64,000 nt of DNA from Mycolicibacterium arabiense (GCF_010731815.2 NZ_AP022593.1:558001-622000); one strand, 5' to 3'; counted from the stretch's first letter, positions 28,805 through 41,290 are shown. Notes: generated by a model from the letters alone, not told the origin. Numbers and translations are program-made.

Positions 28805-29856
28805 TGGGCTCGGACGTCTTCGGCGTACTCCTGACCGTGGTGCTCCTCGGTCTCAACGCGTTCTTCGTCGGGTCGGAGTTCGCGCTGATCTCGGCGCGGC
28901 GCGACCGCCTCGAGGCGCTGGCCGAACAGGGCAAGAAGAGCGCCGTGACCGTGATCAGGGCCGGTGAGCACCTGTCGCTGATGCTGGCGGGCGCGCAGCT
29001 CGGCATCACGATCTGCTCCATCCTGCTCGGACGCGTCGGCGAACCCGCCGTGGCGCACCTGCTCGAGATGCCGTTCGGTGCGCTCGGCATCCCGGACTCG
29101 GTGCTGCACACGGTGTCGTTCGTCATCGCGCTGGGCCTGGTCGTGACACTGCACGTGCTGCTCGGCGAGATGGTCCCGAAGAACATCGCGATCGCCGGGC
29201 CGGAGTCGGCGGCGATGCTGCTCATCCCCGTCTACCTGGTCTACATGCGGCTCGCGAAGCCGTTCATCGCGTTCTACAACTGGTGCGCGAACACGACGCT
29301 GCGGGCGATGCGGGTCGAACCCAAGGACGAACTCGACGTCACCGTCTCGACGGTCGAGCTGTCCGAGATGATCGCGGAGTCGCTGTCGGAGGGACTGCTC
29401 GACCCCGAGGAGCACGGGCGCCTCACCAGGGCCCTGCAGATCCGCAACCGCGTCGTCAGCGACGTGTCGATCCCCGTCGCCGACATCCGGGCCGTGCCGG
29501 TCGCCGCGCCGGGCCGGGGACCGACCGTCGCTGCGATCGAACGCGCCCTTGCCGACACCGGCTACTCGCGCTTCCCCGTCACCGACGACACGGGTGGCTA
29601 CACCGGCTACGTGCACATCAAGGACGTGCTGTCGCTGATCAACGACCCGGAGGCGGTCGTCGAGGCGTCGATGGTGCGGCCGCTGCCGACCGTGTCGTCG
29701 TCGCTTCCGCTGCCGGTGGCGCTGTCGCGGTTGCGCCGCGACAACAGCCACCTCGCGCTCGTCACCACCGAGGGACGCGTCACGGCCATGGTGGCGCTGG
29801 AAGACCTCGTCGAAGACCTGGTGGGGACGGTGCGCGACGGGACCCACCGTGTCTGA
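28804..29856 (+). CDS. CNNM/CBS membrane protein without the CorC domain (Rv1841c type)
   Basis: A 350-residue paralogue of the preceding gene with the same CNNM pattern (FVGSEFALISARRDRLEAL, GAQLGITICSILLGRVGEPAV, LLGEMVPKNIAI) and a CBS pair (about 215-345). It lacks the C-terminal CorC/HlyC domain of its neighbour. The one-base overlap at 28804 suggests coupled translation and a fixed stoichiometry between the two. Membrane location and divalent-cation transport are inferred from the family. Its 3' end overlaps the next gene by 8 bp. Confidence 0.87.
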   Translation: MGSDVFGVLLTVVLLGLNAFFVGSEFALISARRDRLEALAEQGKKSAVTVIRAGEHLSLMLAGAQLGITICSILLGRVGEPAVAHLLEMPFGALGIPDSVLHTVSFVIALGLVVTLHVLLGEMVPKNIAIAGPESAAMLLIPVYLVYMRLAKPFIAFYNWCANTTLRAMRVEPKDELDVTVSTVELSEMIAESLSEGLLDPEEHGRLTRALQIRNRVVSDVSIPVADIRAVPVAAPGRGPTVAAIERALADTGYSRFPVTDDTGGYTGYVHIKDVLSLINDPEAVVEASMVRPLPTVSSSLPLPVALSRLRRDNSHLALVTTEGRVTAMVALEDLVEDLVGTVRDGTHRV

Positions 29857-30757
29857 CGTCGCAGTGTGGGATCGGGCGGTCGTCGACAGCACGGTCCTGC
29901 CCGAATCCGAGTGGACGCAGCGTGAGGAACGACACGCGGTGCGCGCTGAACGGTTCGTCGGCCCGCACCGGGACCGCGCGAGCCGCGGCGAGCCGCACCC
30001 GGTGTGGGACTTCCTGTTCACCTACTACAGCCTGCGGCCGCGCCAGCTGCGCCGGTGGCACCCGGGCTACGGCGCACGCCTGGCGGGTCCGGCGGCGGCG
30101 AAGTTCCTCGGGCGCACCGGCTACGGCAGCGTCGACGGCACCGTCACCGTCACCCGCGAACACGTGCTGACCCGGCTGCCGACGGTGGAGTTCGTGCACG
30201 AACTGCTGCGGGCGACGGCCGCCCGCCCGGCCCGGCTCAACTGCTTCGGGCTGCACGAGTGGGCCATGGTCTACCGCGACCCCCTGCCACGCCACGAACG
30301 CGTTCCGCTGCGCCTGGGCGCCACCGGCACCGACGCGGTGGTGGAGTCGATGCCGTTGCGGTGCAGCCACTTCGACGCCTACCGCTTCTTCACCGAACCC
30401 GCGACCGGCCGCAACGCCGAGCGCCTGACCCGCGACGCGCAGGTCGCCACAGAACAGCCGGGCTGCATCCACGCCTCGATGGACCTGTACAAGTGGGCCT
30501 ACAAGCTGGGGCCACTCGTCGCCTCCGAGCTGGTGATGGACGGCCTCGCCCTGGCGGCCGACGCGCGCGAGATCGACATGCGCGCGAGCCCATACGAACT
30601 CACCGACTATGGTTTCGAGCCGATCGCCATCGAAACGCCGGCGGGTCGCGCCGAGTACGTCCGCGCCCAGCAGGCGATCGCCGACCGTGCCGCGCCCCTG
30701 CGGGCGGCGCTGGCCGACGCGTGTGACCTGCTGCGGCGGGCGGCGCACGGCGGTTAG
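29849..30757 (+). CDS. Conserved actinobacterial protein (sometimes labelled 3-methyladenine DNA glycosylase)
   Basis: A 302-residue soluble protein starting at GTG 29849 (MSDVAVWDRAVVDSTVLPESEW), overlapping the upstream stop by 8 bp. Recognisable segments are HPVWDFLFTYYSLRPRQLRRWHPGYG, NCFGLHEWAMVYR and CSHFDAYRFFT. Proteins of this type carry the name 3-methyladenine DNA glycosylase in public annotation as I remember it, but I see no helix-hairpin-helix or known glycosylase active site, so I do not endorse that name. Many aromatic, His and Arg residues are conserved-looking. It is probably co-transcribed with the CNNM pair. Confidence 0.65.
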   Translation: MSDVAVWDRAVVDSTVLPESEWTQREERHAVRAERFVGPHRDRASRGEPHPVWDFLFTYYSLRPRQLRRWHPGYGARLAGPAAAKFLGRTGYGSVDGTVTVTREHVLTRLPTVEFVHELLRATAARPARLNCFGLHEWAMVYRDPLPRHERVPLRLGATGTDAVVESMPLRCSHFDAYRFFTEPATGRNAERLTRDAQVATEQPGCIHASMDLYKWAYKLGPLVASELVMDGLALAADAREIDMRASPYELTDYGFEPIAIETPAGRAEYVRAQQAIADRAAPLRAALADACDLLRRAAHGG

Positions 30758-30763
30758 CTGCCA

Positions 30764-30777
30764 TTACCCGCGGGTAA
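30764..30777. promoter_or_regulatory. Perfect palindrome at the glcB promoter
   Basis: TTACCCGCGGGTAA is a perfect 14-bp palindrome 29-42 bp upstream of the glcB ATG. It overlaps a possible -10, TAAGCT (30775-30780), so a bound dimer would occlude the promoter. The form resembles TetR-family operators; it is not the RamB-type site known for glyoxylate genes. Confidence 0.6.
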
Positions 30778-30805
30778 GCTTGATCGACGCTTCAGGAGGA
30801 GAATC

Positions 30806-33025
30806 ATGAGTGAGCCCACCACGCCCGGCAGCGATCGCGTGTCCGTCGGCAGTCTGCGGGTTGCCAAGGTGTTGCACGACTTCATCACCAACGAGGCGCT
30901 GCCCGGCACCGGTCTGGACGCCGACAGCTTCTGGGCAGGCGTGGACAAGGTGGTCGCCGACCTCGGCCCTCGGAACCAGGATCTCCTGGCGCGGCGCGAC
31001 GAACTGCAGGCCCAGATCGACAAGTGGCACCGCCAGCGCGTCATCGAGCCGGTGAACCTCGAGGCCTACAAGCAGTTCCTCGGCGAGATCGGCTACCTGC
31101 TGCCCGAGCCAGAGGACTTCACCGTCACCACCTCCGGCGTCGACGACGAGATCACCAAGACCGCCGGGCCGCAGCTGGTCGTCCCTATCCTCAACGCCCG
31201 CTTCGCCCTCAACGCCGCCAACGCGCGGTGGGGCTCGCTGTACGACGCGCTCTACGGCACCGACGTCATCCCCGAGACCGACGGCGCCGAGAAGGGCAGC
31301 AGCTACAACCGCGTCCGCGGCGACAAGGTGATCGCCTACGCCCGCGGGTTCCTCGACCAGGCCGTGCCGCTCGCCAGTGGGTCGTGGTCGGACATCACGG
31401 CGCTCACCGTCGACGACGGTCGGCTGTCGGTCGCCCGGGGTGACGACACGGTCGCCCTCGCCGAGCCCGCCCAGTTCGTCGGGTACCTCGGCGAACCCGA
31501 TGCGCCGACGTCGGTGCTGCTGGCCAACCACGGCCTGCACGTCGAGATCCTCGTCGACGCCGACTCCCCCGTCGGCTCCACCGACCAGGCCGGCATCAAG
31601 GACGTCGTCCTGGAGTCGGCGATCACGACGATCATGGACTTCGAGGACTCGGTGGCCGCCGTGGACGCCGACGACAAGGTGCTCGGCTACCGCAACTGGC
31701 TTGGCCTCAACCGCGGCGACCTGTCCGAAGAGGTCAGCAAGGGCGACAAGTCGTTCACCCGCGTGCTGAACGACGACCGCACCTACACCGCCCCGGACGG
31801 CGGCGAACTGGTGCTGCCCGGCCGCAGCCTGCTCTTCGTCCGCAACGTCGGACATCTGATGACCAACGACGCGATCGTCGACGCCGAGGGCCGCGAGGTG
31901 TTCGAAGGCATCCAAGATGCCCTGTTCACCGGCCTGATCGCCATCCACGGTCTACGCGACGGGTCCGTCGACGGCGGTGCCAGCGGCCCACACGCCAACA
32001 GCCGCACCGGATCGGTCTACATCGTCAAGCCCAAGATGCACGGGCCCGACGAGGTGGCATTCACCTGCGAGCTGTTCAGCCGCGTCGAGGACGTCCTCAA
32101 CCTGCCGCAGGGCACGCTCAAGGTCGGCATCATGGACGAGGAGCGGCGCACGACGCTCAACCTCAAGGCGTGCATCAAGGCCGCCGCCGACCGCGTGGTG
32201 TTCATCAACACCGGCTTCCTGGACCGCACCGGCGACGAGATCCACACGTCGATGGAAGCCGGGCCGATGATCCGCAAGGGCGCGATGAAGTCGCAGCCGT
32301 GGATCAAGGCCTACGAGGACGCCAACGTCGACGTCGGTCTCGCAACGGGGCTCTCCGGCCGCGCGCAGATCGGCAAGGGCATGTGGGCGATGACCGAACT
32401 GATGGCCGACATGGTCGAGCAGAAGATCGGGCAGCCGAAGGCAGGCGCGACCACCGCGTGGGTGCCGTCGCCGACCGCCGCCACGCTGCACGCCATGCAC
32501 TACCACCAGGTCGACGTGTTCGCGGTGCAGAAGGAGCTGGCAGGCAAGACCCGCACCACCATCGACGAACTGCTGACGATCCCGCTGGCGAAGGAACTTG
32601 CCTGGGCGCCCGAGGAGATCCGCGAGGAGGTCGACAACAACTGCCAGTCGATCCTCGGCTACGTGGTCCGCTGGGTCGAGGCGGGCGTCGGCTGCTCGAA
32701 GGTGCCCGACATTCATGACGTCGCTCTGATGGAGGACCGCGCCACGCTGCGCATCTCCAGCCAGCTGCTGGCCAATTGGCTGCGCCACGGCGTCATCACC
32801 GCCGAGGACGTCAAGGGCAGCCTGCGTCGGATGGCCGCGGTGGTCGACGAGCAGAACGCCAACTCCCGCGATTACCTGCCGATGGCGGCCGATCCGGACG
32901 CGAGCATCGCGTTCCAGGCGGCCGAGGAGCTGATCCTGTCCGGTACCCAGCAGCCCAGCGGCTACACCGAGCCGATCCTGCATCGCCGCCGCCGCGAGTT
33001 CAAGGCACGTCACGCCGGCGTGTGA
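30806..33025 (+). CDS. glcB: Malate synthase G
   Basis: The 739-residue enzyme condenses glyoxylate with acetyl-CoA to malate, completing the glyoxylate shunt or disposing of glyoxylate. Family residues are visible: Mg ligands E445 (GIMDEERRT) and D473 ([10 protein letters not shown]), the catalytic base D644 in [11 protein letters not shown]630 in [11 protein letters not shown], and the [20 protein letters not shown] strand. Compared with the M. tuberculosis enzyme (about 741) it seems to carry a small internal insertion and a shorter C-terminus; this is from remembered numbering. AGGAGGAG lies 4-5 nt before the ATG. Confidence 0.96.
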   Translation: MSEPTTPGSDRVSVGSLRVAKVLHDFITNEALPGTGLDADSFWAGVDKVVADLGPRNQDLLARRDELQAQIDKWHRQRVIEPVNLEAYKQFLGEIGYLLPEPEDFTVTTSGVDDEITKTAGPQLVVPILNARFALNAANARWGSLYDALYGTDVIPETDGAEKGSSYNRVRGDKVIAYARGFLDQAVPLASGSWSDITALTVDDGRLSVARGDDTVALAEPAQFVGYLGEPDAPTSVLLANHGLHVEILVDADSPVGSTDQAGIKDVVLESAITTIMDFEDSVAAVDADDKVLGYRNWLGLNRGDLSEEVSKGDKSFTRVLNDDRTYTAPDGGELVLPGRSLLFVRNVGHLMTNDAIVDAEGREVFEGIQDALFTGLIAIHGLRDGSVDGGASGPHANSRTGSVYIVKPKMHGPDEVAFTCELFSRVEDVLNLPQGTLKVGIMDEERRTTLNLKACIKAAADRVVFINTGFLDRTGDEIHTSMEAGPMIRKGAMKSQPWIKAYEDANVDVGLATGLSGRAQIGKGMWAMTELMADMVEQKIGQPKAGATTAWVPSPTAATLHAMHYHQVDVFAVQKELAGKTRTTIDELLTIPLAKELAWAPEEIREEVDNNCQSILGYVVRWVEAGVGCSKVPDIHDVALMEDRATLRISSQLLANWLRHGVITAEDVKGSLRRMAAVVDEQNANSRDYLPMAADPDASIAFQAAEELILSGTQQPSGYTEPILHRRRREFKARHAGV

Positions 33026-33143
33026 CTAGACTTCGGCGGAGCCGAGTGACCGGTCGCTCCCACGCGGCCGTACTCGACGGTGCAACGAGTCTCATGACGA
33101 CCAAGAAGACGACGCGCGAGCAGAAGGAGCACAGGGGTTAGGA

Positions 33144-35231
33144 ATGGGCAGGCACAGCATTCCCCACCCCGACGACTCGGATCAGCAGCCCGGGGCCGAC
33201 GGTCCCGTCGACCGGTCTGACGACTTCGCCCAAACCGGTTACGGCGCAGACGATTTCGACCGGCCGGACCCTGACCGTCCGCGATATGGCGACCCGGTCG
33301 ACGACGGACCCGACTACCGGGACGACGGGTACTGGCAATCCGAGCGCGAGGCCGGCTCCGACGATGCCTACGGCAGGTCGGACGACGCAGCAGGCGAGTT
33401 CGACGACGCCACAGCCGACGAGTCGCCGACCCGCGCATTCGCATCCCGACCGCCGTCGACCGGCCCCGCGCACGGCGGCGACTGGGACGGCGGCGAGTGG
33501 ACCGGAAGCCACCGCGCGGTCACGGCCAAGCGGCGCGGCGTCAGCGTCGGCGTGATCGTCGCGCTGGTGACCGTCGTGGTGGTCGTCGCCGGAGTCATCA
33601 TGTGGCGCTTCTTCGGTGACGCCCTGTCCAACCGGTCGGAGGTGTCGGCCGCCCGCTGCGTGGAGGGCGAGGTCGCCGTCGCGGTCATCGCCGACGCGTC
33701 CGTCGCCGAGCAGGTGCAGACCGTCGCCGACCAGTACAACGAGACGGCCGCGCCGGTGGGCGACAAGTGCGTGAAGGTCGGCGTCCGTCCCGCCGACTCC
33801 GACCAGGTGGTCGGCGGCTTCACCGGCCAGTGGCCGGGTGAACTCGGCGAGCGGCCCGCGCTGTGGATCCCGGCGAGTTCGATGTCGGAGGCGCGGCTCG
33901 AGACGGCGGCAGGCGCCGCCACGGTCAGCGACAGCCGCTCGCTCGTCACCTCGCCGGTACTGCTGGCCGTGCGTCCCGAGCTGAAGACCGCTCTCGCAGA
34001 GCAGAATTGGGCTGCCCTGCCCGGCCTGCAGAGCAACGCCACGGCGCTGGACGGACTCGACCTTCCGGGCTGGGGTGCGCTGCGCCTTGCCCTGCCGAGG
34101 TCGGGTGACGCCGACGCCACGTATCTCGCGTCCGAGGCCGTCGCCGTCGCCGCTGCGCCCCGCGGCGCCCCGCCCACCGCGGGTGCGTCGGCGATCAACA
34201 CGCTGCTGGCAGGCCAACCGGAACTCGCCGACGACAAGACGTCCACGGCGCTCGACGCACTGCTGGCGGGTAGCGACCCGGCAGCCTCGGCCGTGCACGC
34301 AGTCGCCGTCACCGAGCAGCAACTGTTCCAGCGGGGTGCCTCCCTCTCCGACGCCAAGGACAAGCTGGCGGGCTGGCTCCCGTCGGGTGCCGCCGCGATC
34401 GCCGACTACCCCACCGTGCTGATGTCGGGTGACTGGCTCGCCCAGGAACAGGTCAGTGCGGCCAGCGAATTCGCGCGCTTCCTGCGCAAGCCCGAGGCAC
34501 TCGCGGAGTTCGCGAAGGCCGGCTTCCGCGCCGAGGGTGCCGAGACGCCCACGAGCGACGTCGTCGACTTCGGTGAGCTGGGCGCTCCGCTGGCCACCGG
34601 AGACAACGCAACCCGCGCCACGCTGGCCGAGGCCGTCGCATCGCCCGCCCAGAGCCCGGCCGTGACGATCATGCTCGACCAGTCGATGAGCGCCGACGAG
34701 GGCGGCCGCAGCCGTCTCGCCAACGTCACCGCCGCGCTGGAGGAACGCGTCCGGGCACTGCCGCCCACCGCGGCGCTGGGCCTGTGGACGTTCGACGGCG
34801 TGGCGGGCCGGTCGGAAGTCCCGCTCGGACCGCTGAGCGACCAGGTCGGCGGACAGCCTCGCTCGACGGTGCTGGCCGACAACCTGCGCGGCCAGAGTGC
34901 GTCGAACGGCGGTGCGGTGTCGTTCACGACGATGCGGCTCGTCTTCAACGAGGCGATGGCGAACTACCGCGAGGGACAGCCGAATTCGATCCTGGTGATC
35001 ACGTCGGGGCCGCACACCGATCAGTCACTCGACGGTGCCGGCCTGCAGGACTTCGTCCGCGGCGCCTTCCAGCAGGGACGGCCGGTCGCGGTGGACGTCG
35101 TCGACTTCGGCGCCGACCCGGACCGCGCCACGTGGGAGGCGGTGTCGCAGATCACCGGCGGCACCTACACCAACCTCAACGCCTCCACCGGGCCCGAACT
35201 GGCCTCGGCGCTCACCGGCGCCCTGGGCTAG
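33144..35231 (+). CDS. Membrane-anchored protein with C-terminal VWA domain (Rv1836c type)
   Basis: A 695-residue protein with an acidic, Asp-rich cytoplasmic N-terminus (1-125), one transmembrane helix (about 134-157) and a large extracytoplasmic part. Residues about 165-490 resemble a periplasmic solute-binding fold (VAVAVIADASVAEQVQTVADQYN). A VWA domain from about 505 to 690 has the MIDAS DxSxS as D512-Q-S514-M-S516 and a later SGPHTDQS. The role is unknown; metal-dependent protein binding at the envelope is likely. The 118 nt before it contain only a 39-codon frame overlapping the glcB stop, not annotated. Confidence 0.8.
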   Translation: MGRHSIPHPDDSDQQPGADGPVDRSDDFAQTGYGADDFDRPDPDRPRYGDPVDDGPDYRDDGYWQSEREAGSDDAYGRSDDAAGEFDDATADESPTRAFASRPPSTGPAHGGDWDGGEWTGSHRAVTAKRRGVSVGVIVALVTVVVVVAGVIMWRFFGDALSNRSEVSAARCVEGEVAVAVIADASVAEQVQTVADQYNETAAPVGDKCVKVGVRPADSDQVVGGFTGQWPGELGERPALWIPASSMSEARLETAAGAATVSDSRSLVTSPVLLAVRPELKTALAEQNWAALPGLQSNATALDGLDLPGWGALRLALPRSGDADATYLASEAVAVAAAPRGAPPTAGASAINTLLAGQPELADDKTSTALDALLAGSDPAASAVHAVAVTEQQLFQRGASLSDAKDKLAGWLPSGAAAIADYPTVLMSGDWLAQEQVSAASEFARFLRKPEALAEFAKAGFRAEGAETPTSDVVDFGELGAPLATGDNATRATLAEAVASPAQSPAVTIMLDQSMSADEGGRSRLANVTAALEERVRALPPTAALGLWTFDGVAGRSEVPLGPLSDQVGGQPRSTVLADNLRGQSASNGGAVSFTTMRLVFNEAMANYREGQPNSILVITSGPHTDQSLDGAGLQDFVRGAFQQGRPVAVDVVDFGADPDRATWEAVSQITGGTYTNLNASTGPELASALTGALG

Positions 35232-35251
35232 CCCCGCTCCCCACTTCTCGC

Positions 35252-35309
35252 CGAACGTCGGTTACCGCCACGCCCCCAAGGGGTTTCGCGTGGCGGTAAC
35301 CGACGTTCG
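35252..35309. terminator. Long perfect bidirectional hairpin
   Basis: Two 21-base arms (35252-35272 and 35289-35309) are perfectly complementary around a 16-nt loop that itself contains a C-run/G-run pair. It lies between the convergent VWA gene and gcvP and should terminate both. Confidence 0.8.
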
Positions 35310-35323
35310 CGGGGGTCAGGCGG

Positions 35324-38194
<2,871 letters not shown>

Positions 38195-38261
38195 GTGGGC
38201 CTCATTTCGACACGGGGGCGCAGGACGCTACCCAGAACCGCTCGCGGTCCTCCCCCTCTGT

Positions 38262-38481
38262 CGTCGACCCGTAGCGGGCGCCTGAGAGATTCGGCGTCTG
38301 AGGCGTCTCTGCCTCGGTGTCGTGGCGCCTTTCCCCATGGGCGGGTGTGCCGGACGTGCCGACGCACCACTTTCCAGAGGCATCGGGGCCCCAAGCGGTC
38401 CTTGTGCCTGAGAGGTTGATGGAGAGGTATTGCTCCTTCGGCGCCCGTCGCTGGCGACGACGGAACTCTCCCGCAAGGGGG
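38262..38481 (-). promoter_or_regulatory. Tandem glycine riboswitch in the gcvP leader
   Basis: Read on the minus strand, aptamer 1 (about 38481-38400) has GCGGGAGAG, CGCCGAAGGAGCAA and CCTCTCAGGCACAAGGACCG, the hallmark conserved stretches of the glycine aptamer. After a short linker, aptamer 2 (about 38385-38262) has CTCTGGAAAG, CACCGAGGCAGAGACGCC and AATCTCTCAGGCGCC. The two are in the usual cooperative tandem order, ending about 67 nt before the gcvP ATG. TAGACT at 38495-38500 is a plausible -10. Aptamer 2 departs from consensus in its core. An ON switch activating glycine cleavage is the family norm. Confidence 0.88.
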
Positions 38482-38554
38482 ACGATGCAGGTCGAGTCTA
38501 CCGAACGGTTGGGTCAGCCGCGTCCGCGGCGGCCGTGAACCGCGGCGGCGTCAG

Positions 38555-39178
38555 TCAGCCGATCTTGCGGTCGCGGCTCTTGCGGCGCGAGGCCAGTTCG
38601 TCCTCGGGTGCGGCGATCGACTCGCCGCCGTCGGCACGCTCGCCGGGGAAGTCCGCGATCGCACCGGTCAGCTCGCGCATGGCGCCCGAGACGGCGATGC
38701 CGAACACGCCTTGGCCGCCCTGCAGGAGGTCGACGACCTCTTCGGCCGACGTGCACTCGTAGACGGTGGTGCCATCGGAGAACAGCGTGATGTTGGCGAG
38801 GTCCTGCACGCCGCGCTGACGCAGGTGGTCGACCGCGACGCGAATGTTGTGCAGCGAGATGCCGGTGTCGAGCAGTCGCTTCACGATCTTGAGGACCAGG
38901 ATGTCCTTGAACGAGTACAGACGCTGGCTGCCGGATCCGGCCGCGCTGCGGATCGACGGCACCACCAGCGACGTCCGTGCCCAGTAGTCCAGCTGGCGGT
39001 AGGTGATGCCGGCGATCTGGCATGCGCTGGGCCCGCGGTAGCCGACGAGTTCGTCGGGCACTGAGTCATCCGGGAAGAGGCGACCCTGCACGTATTCGTT
39101 CACGACGGCCGGTGGGGCCTGCGTGTGCGCGCCATCGGAAGTCGAATCCAACTCTCCTTGACGTGGCGTGTCGCCCAC
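38555..39178 (-). CDS. MerR-family transcriptional regulator (Rv1830 type)
   Basis: A 207-residue regulator with a MerR helix-turn-helix (YRGPSACQIAGITYRQLDYWARTSLVVPSIRSAAGSGSQRLYSFKDI, about residues 45-92), followed by a coiled dimer helix and a C-terminal part with no metal cysteines. The frame is open to 39241, but the GTG at 39178 is chosen because AGAGGA lies about 7 nt upstream. It lies directly upstream of gcvP on the same strand, but the riboswitch and its promoter intervene. The M. tuberculosis orthologue has been linked to growth control and antibiotic tolerance, from memory. Confidence 0.87.
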   Translation of the reverse strand: MGDTPRQGELDSTSDGAHTQAPPAVVNEYVQGRLFPDDSVPDELVGYRGPSACQIAGITYRQLDYWARTSLVVPSIRSAAGSGSQRLYSFKDILVLKIVKRLLDTGISLHNIRVAVDHLRQRGVQDLANITLFSDGTTVYECTSAEEVVDLLQGGQGVFGIAVSGAMRELTGAIADFPGERADGGESIAAPEDELASRRKSRDRKIG

Positions 39179-39265
39179 TGCCCATCCTCTCGCCGAATCG
39201 AACCCGCTTCGTGCGCCGCAGCCGGAACTCCGACGCAGCACGGTTGCTCAAGCTCGAGTGTGTCG

Positions 39266-39293
39266 AGCATACGCTCCCGGCCGGGCCCTTGAA
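39266..39293 (-). promoter_or_regulatory. Promoter of the MerR gene (Rv1830 type)
   Basis: TTCAAG (39288-39293), a 16-nt spacer and TATGCT (39266-39271) on the minus strand give a start near 39259, an approximately 80-nt leader. The 223-nt gap between this gene and the next holds no other recognisable element. Confidence 0.5.
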
Positions 39294-39401
39294 TGACTGA
39301 AGTCTGATCCGAGTATGGCTGCCCGGCACGCGGATTCTGGAAACATGCGCCGCGTGTCGAAGCTCGTCGGCCAGATGAGACGCATCCGTGACCAACGGCC
39401 G

Positions 39402-39896
39402 TCAGGTGGCCTTGAAGTCGTCGGGTGACACCGAATCCAGGAACTCCTTGAACTTCTCCACCTCGTCCTCGCGGACGGCGCCGGTGCCCTCTTCGTCGTC
39501 CTCGTCGGGGATCAGCAGGCCGGCCTCGGCCAGCACCGCCTCCTCGACGTAGATCGGCACGCCGACGCGAAGCGCGATCGCCACCGAGTCCGACGGCCGC
39601 GCCGAGACCGTGATGTCGCGGTCGAAGACGAGGTCGGCGTAGAACGTCCCCTCCTGGAGGTCGACGATCCGCACCTCCTTGAGCGAATGCCCCAGCGCGG
39701 TGATCAGATCGCGGATCAGATCGTGGGTCAGCGGCCGCGCGGGTTCCACGCCCTGCTGTTCCAGCGCGATGGCCGTGGCCTCGGTCTGACCGATCCAGAT
39801 CGGTAGATAACGGTCGCCATTCGACTCGCGCAGCAACAGGACCGGTTGGTTCTGCGGCTGTTCGATGCGAATGCCGACTACGCGAACCTCGCCCAT
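39402..39896 (-). CDS. Bifunctional nuclease (BFN/DUF151) domain protein (Rv1829 type)
   Basis: A 164-residue protein with the BFN domain: QPVLLLRESNGDRYLPIWIGQTEATAIALEQQG, PLTHDLIRDLITALGHSLKEVRIVDL, TFYADLVFDRD and ARPSDSVAIALRVGVPIYVEE. Plant and bacterial members have been described with nuclease activity; the cellular role in mycobacteria is not known to me. Its C-terminal acidic tail is typical. It lies between two MerR genes (Rv1828 and Rv1830 types), an arrangement conserved in mycobacteria as I recall. Confidence 0.88.
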   Translation of the reverse strand: MGEVRVVGIRIEQPQNQPVLLLRESNGDRYLPIWIGQTEATAIALEQQGVEPARPLTHDLIRDLITALGHSLKEVRIVDLQEGTFYADLVFDRDITVSARPSDSVAIALRVGVPIYVEEAVLAEAGLLIPDEDDEEGTGAVREDEVEKFKEFLDSVSPDDFKAT

Positions 39897-39943
39897 CTGT
39901 GCCTGCCCTCCGCACCCTCAGATCGTCGATCCGAGTCTAGTCC

Positions 39944-40687
39944 TCAGCGATCCAGAACGTCGCGCACGGCGGACTTGATCAGCGAGGTGTGCAACGTGAT
40001 CGCCAGAGCAGCCACCTCACGCGCCAGATCGTCCGCCCGGTCTCGTGCACCCTCCCGGCGGGCCTTGTCCACCGGTCCCGCAATCTGTGCGATCAGGTCC
40101 GACTGCCGGTCGGCCGCCGACCGGAACGCGCGCAGGTGCCGCGGCTCCACGCCGTACTCGGCGAGCGCCTTGGCGCACTGGGCCGTCACGACCGCGTACT
40201 CGTCGAAGAACCCCGCCGCACCCGGCTTGATGACGCCTGCCTTCACCAGCGACCCGAGCAGGGCTTCGTCGACGCCGGACCGCGCGAGCAGGTCCTCGCG
40301 GCTGAGTCGGGCGGGCGTGCGCGCGACCGACGCCGCGTCGGCGCCCACCCCGTCGGCGCCGGCGTCCGACACGGGAACCAGGCGGGGCGCGGCGTAAGCC
40401 GAACCCACCGTGGGCAGTTCGCCGTCGGGTTGCTCGTCGAGTTGCGCCTTGATGACCTTCAGCGGCAGATAGTGATCGCGCTGAGCGGTCAGCACGAAGC
40501 GCAGCCGTGCGCAGTCATAGGCGGTGAAGCGCCGATACCCCGACGGAGTGCGTTCCGGCGTGACCAACCCTTCGGCCTCCAAGAACCGGATCTTGGAGAT
40601 GGTCACGTCCGGGAAGTCGGGTCGCAGCAGGTCGAGGACCGCCCCGATCGACATCCCGGCGAACGCAGGGGTGTCGGGGGCGGTCAC
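39944..40687 (-). CDS. MerR-family regulator with winged helix (Rv1828 type)
   Basis: A 247-residue protein, the length I recall for Rv1828. The N-terminal MerR domain ([46 protein letters not shown], about 8-52) is followed by a linker and a helical C-terminal domain with [33 protein letters not shown]. No metal-binding cysteine pattern is seen. Its GTG/ATG region overlaps the garA stop by one base, so it is translationally linked to garA. Confidence 0.9.
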   Translation of the reverse strand: MTAPDTPAFAGMSIGAVLDLLRPDFPDVTISKIRFLEAEGLVTPERTPSGYRRFTAYDCARLRFVLTAQRDHYLPLKVIKAQLDEQPDGELPTVGSAYAAPRLVPVSDAGADGVGADAASVARTPARLSREDLLARSGVDEALLGSLVKAGVIKPGAAGFFDEYAVVTAQCAKALAEYGVEPRHLRAFRSAADRQSDLIAQIAGPVDKARREGARDRADDLAREVAALAITLHTSLIKSAVRDVLDR

Positions 40688-41163
40688 TAGCCGCTCGAGC
40701 TGCCGTCGTCGCTCTTGGGCCCGGTCAAGAAGACCAACCGGAACTTGCCGATCTGCACCTCGTCGCCGTTGGAGAGCACCGCCGAGTCGACGGGCTCGCG
40801 GTTGACGTAGGTGCCGTTGAGGCTGCCGACGTCGACGACCTGGAACTCGCCGGACTCGAGACGGAACTCGGCGTGCCTACGGCTCACCGTCACGTCGTCG
40901 AGGAAGATGTCGCTGTCGGGATGCCTGCCCGCCGACGTGGTCGCCTGGTCGAGCAGGAATCGCGATCCCGCATTCGGGCCGCGCTTGACGACCAGCAACG
41001 CCGAGCCCGTCGGCAACCCCTCGACCCCAGAGACCGAACCCTCGGTGCCCGACGAGGCCGGGGCGTCCAACTCGTTGAGGAAGTCGGCCCGGAAGACCGA
41101 GGTCGTCTCGACCGTCATTTCCTCGTTGGAGTCGGCTCCCGAACTGGTGCTGTTATCCGTCAC
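40687..41163 (-). CDS. garA: FHA-domain metabolic switch protein GarA
   Basis: A 158-residue protein. The N-terminus has the ETTS motif (E19-T20-T21-S22), the adjacent threonines phosphorylated by PknG and PknB. The FHA domain (about 53-150) has [23 protein letters not shown] and SLNGTYVN, including the phosphothreonine-binding R, S, H and N. Unphosphorylated GarA inhibits 2-oxoglutarate dehydrogenase and NAD-glutamate dehydrogenase and activates glutamate synthase; phosphorylation makes it self-bind and switch off. It starts at GTG 41163 with AGGAG upstream. Its position between gcvH and the MerR gene is conserved. Confidence 0.96.
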   Translation of the reverse strand: MTDNSTSSGADSNEEMTVETTSVFRADFLNELDAPASSGTEGSVSGVEGLPTGSALLVVKRGPNAGSRFLLDQATTSAGRHPDSDIFLDDVTVSRRHAEFRLESGEFQVVDVGSLNGTYVNREPVDSAVLSNGDEVQIGKFRLVFLTGPKSDDGSSSG

Positions 41164-41290
41164 GCGCTGCTCCTAACTGGCTGCTGTGGCGATGTCTGCC
41201 TGGCCACCCCGTACTGCGGGCGACCGTAATGGGACGTACTCGACCGTACCGTGAGGCGTAACCCGGTGGGTCCACCACCGCCGGAATTCC

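Noticed and set aside
27673..30021. 782-codon minus-strand frame
   Set aside because: It lies opposite two clear CNNM/CBS genes and has a Ser/Arg/Thr-rich translation without motifs; a shadow.
29849..30757. 3-methyladenine DNA glycosylase name for this gene
   Set aside because: No helix-hairpin-helix or known glycosylase catalytic motif is visible; the name seems to be a propagated label.
33022..33141. 39-codon frame [12 protein letters not shown]... between glcB and the VWA gene
   Set aside because: It overlaps the glcB stop but has no convincing ribosome site and no recognisable sequence; left as intergenic.
33138..35015. 625-codon minus-strand frame opposite the VWA gene
   Set aside because: Shadow frame; the plus strand has a transmembrane helix and VWA MIDAS.
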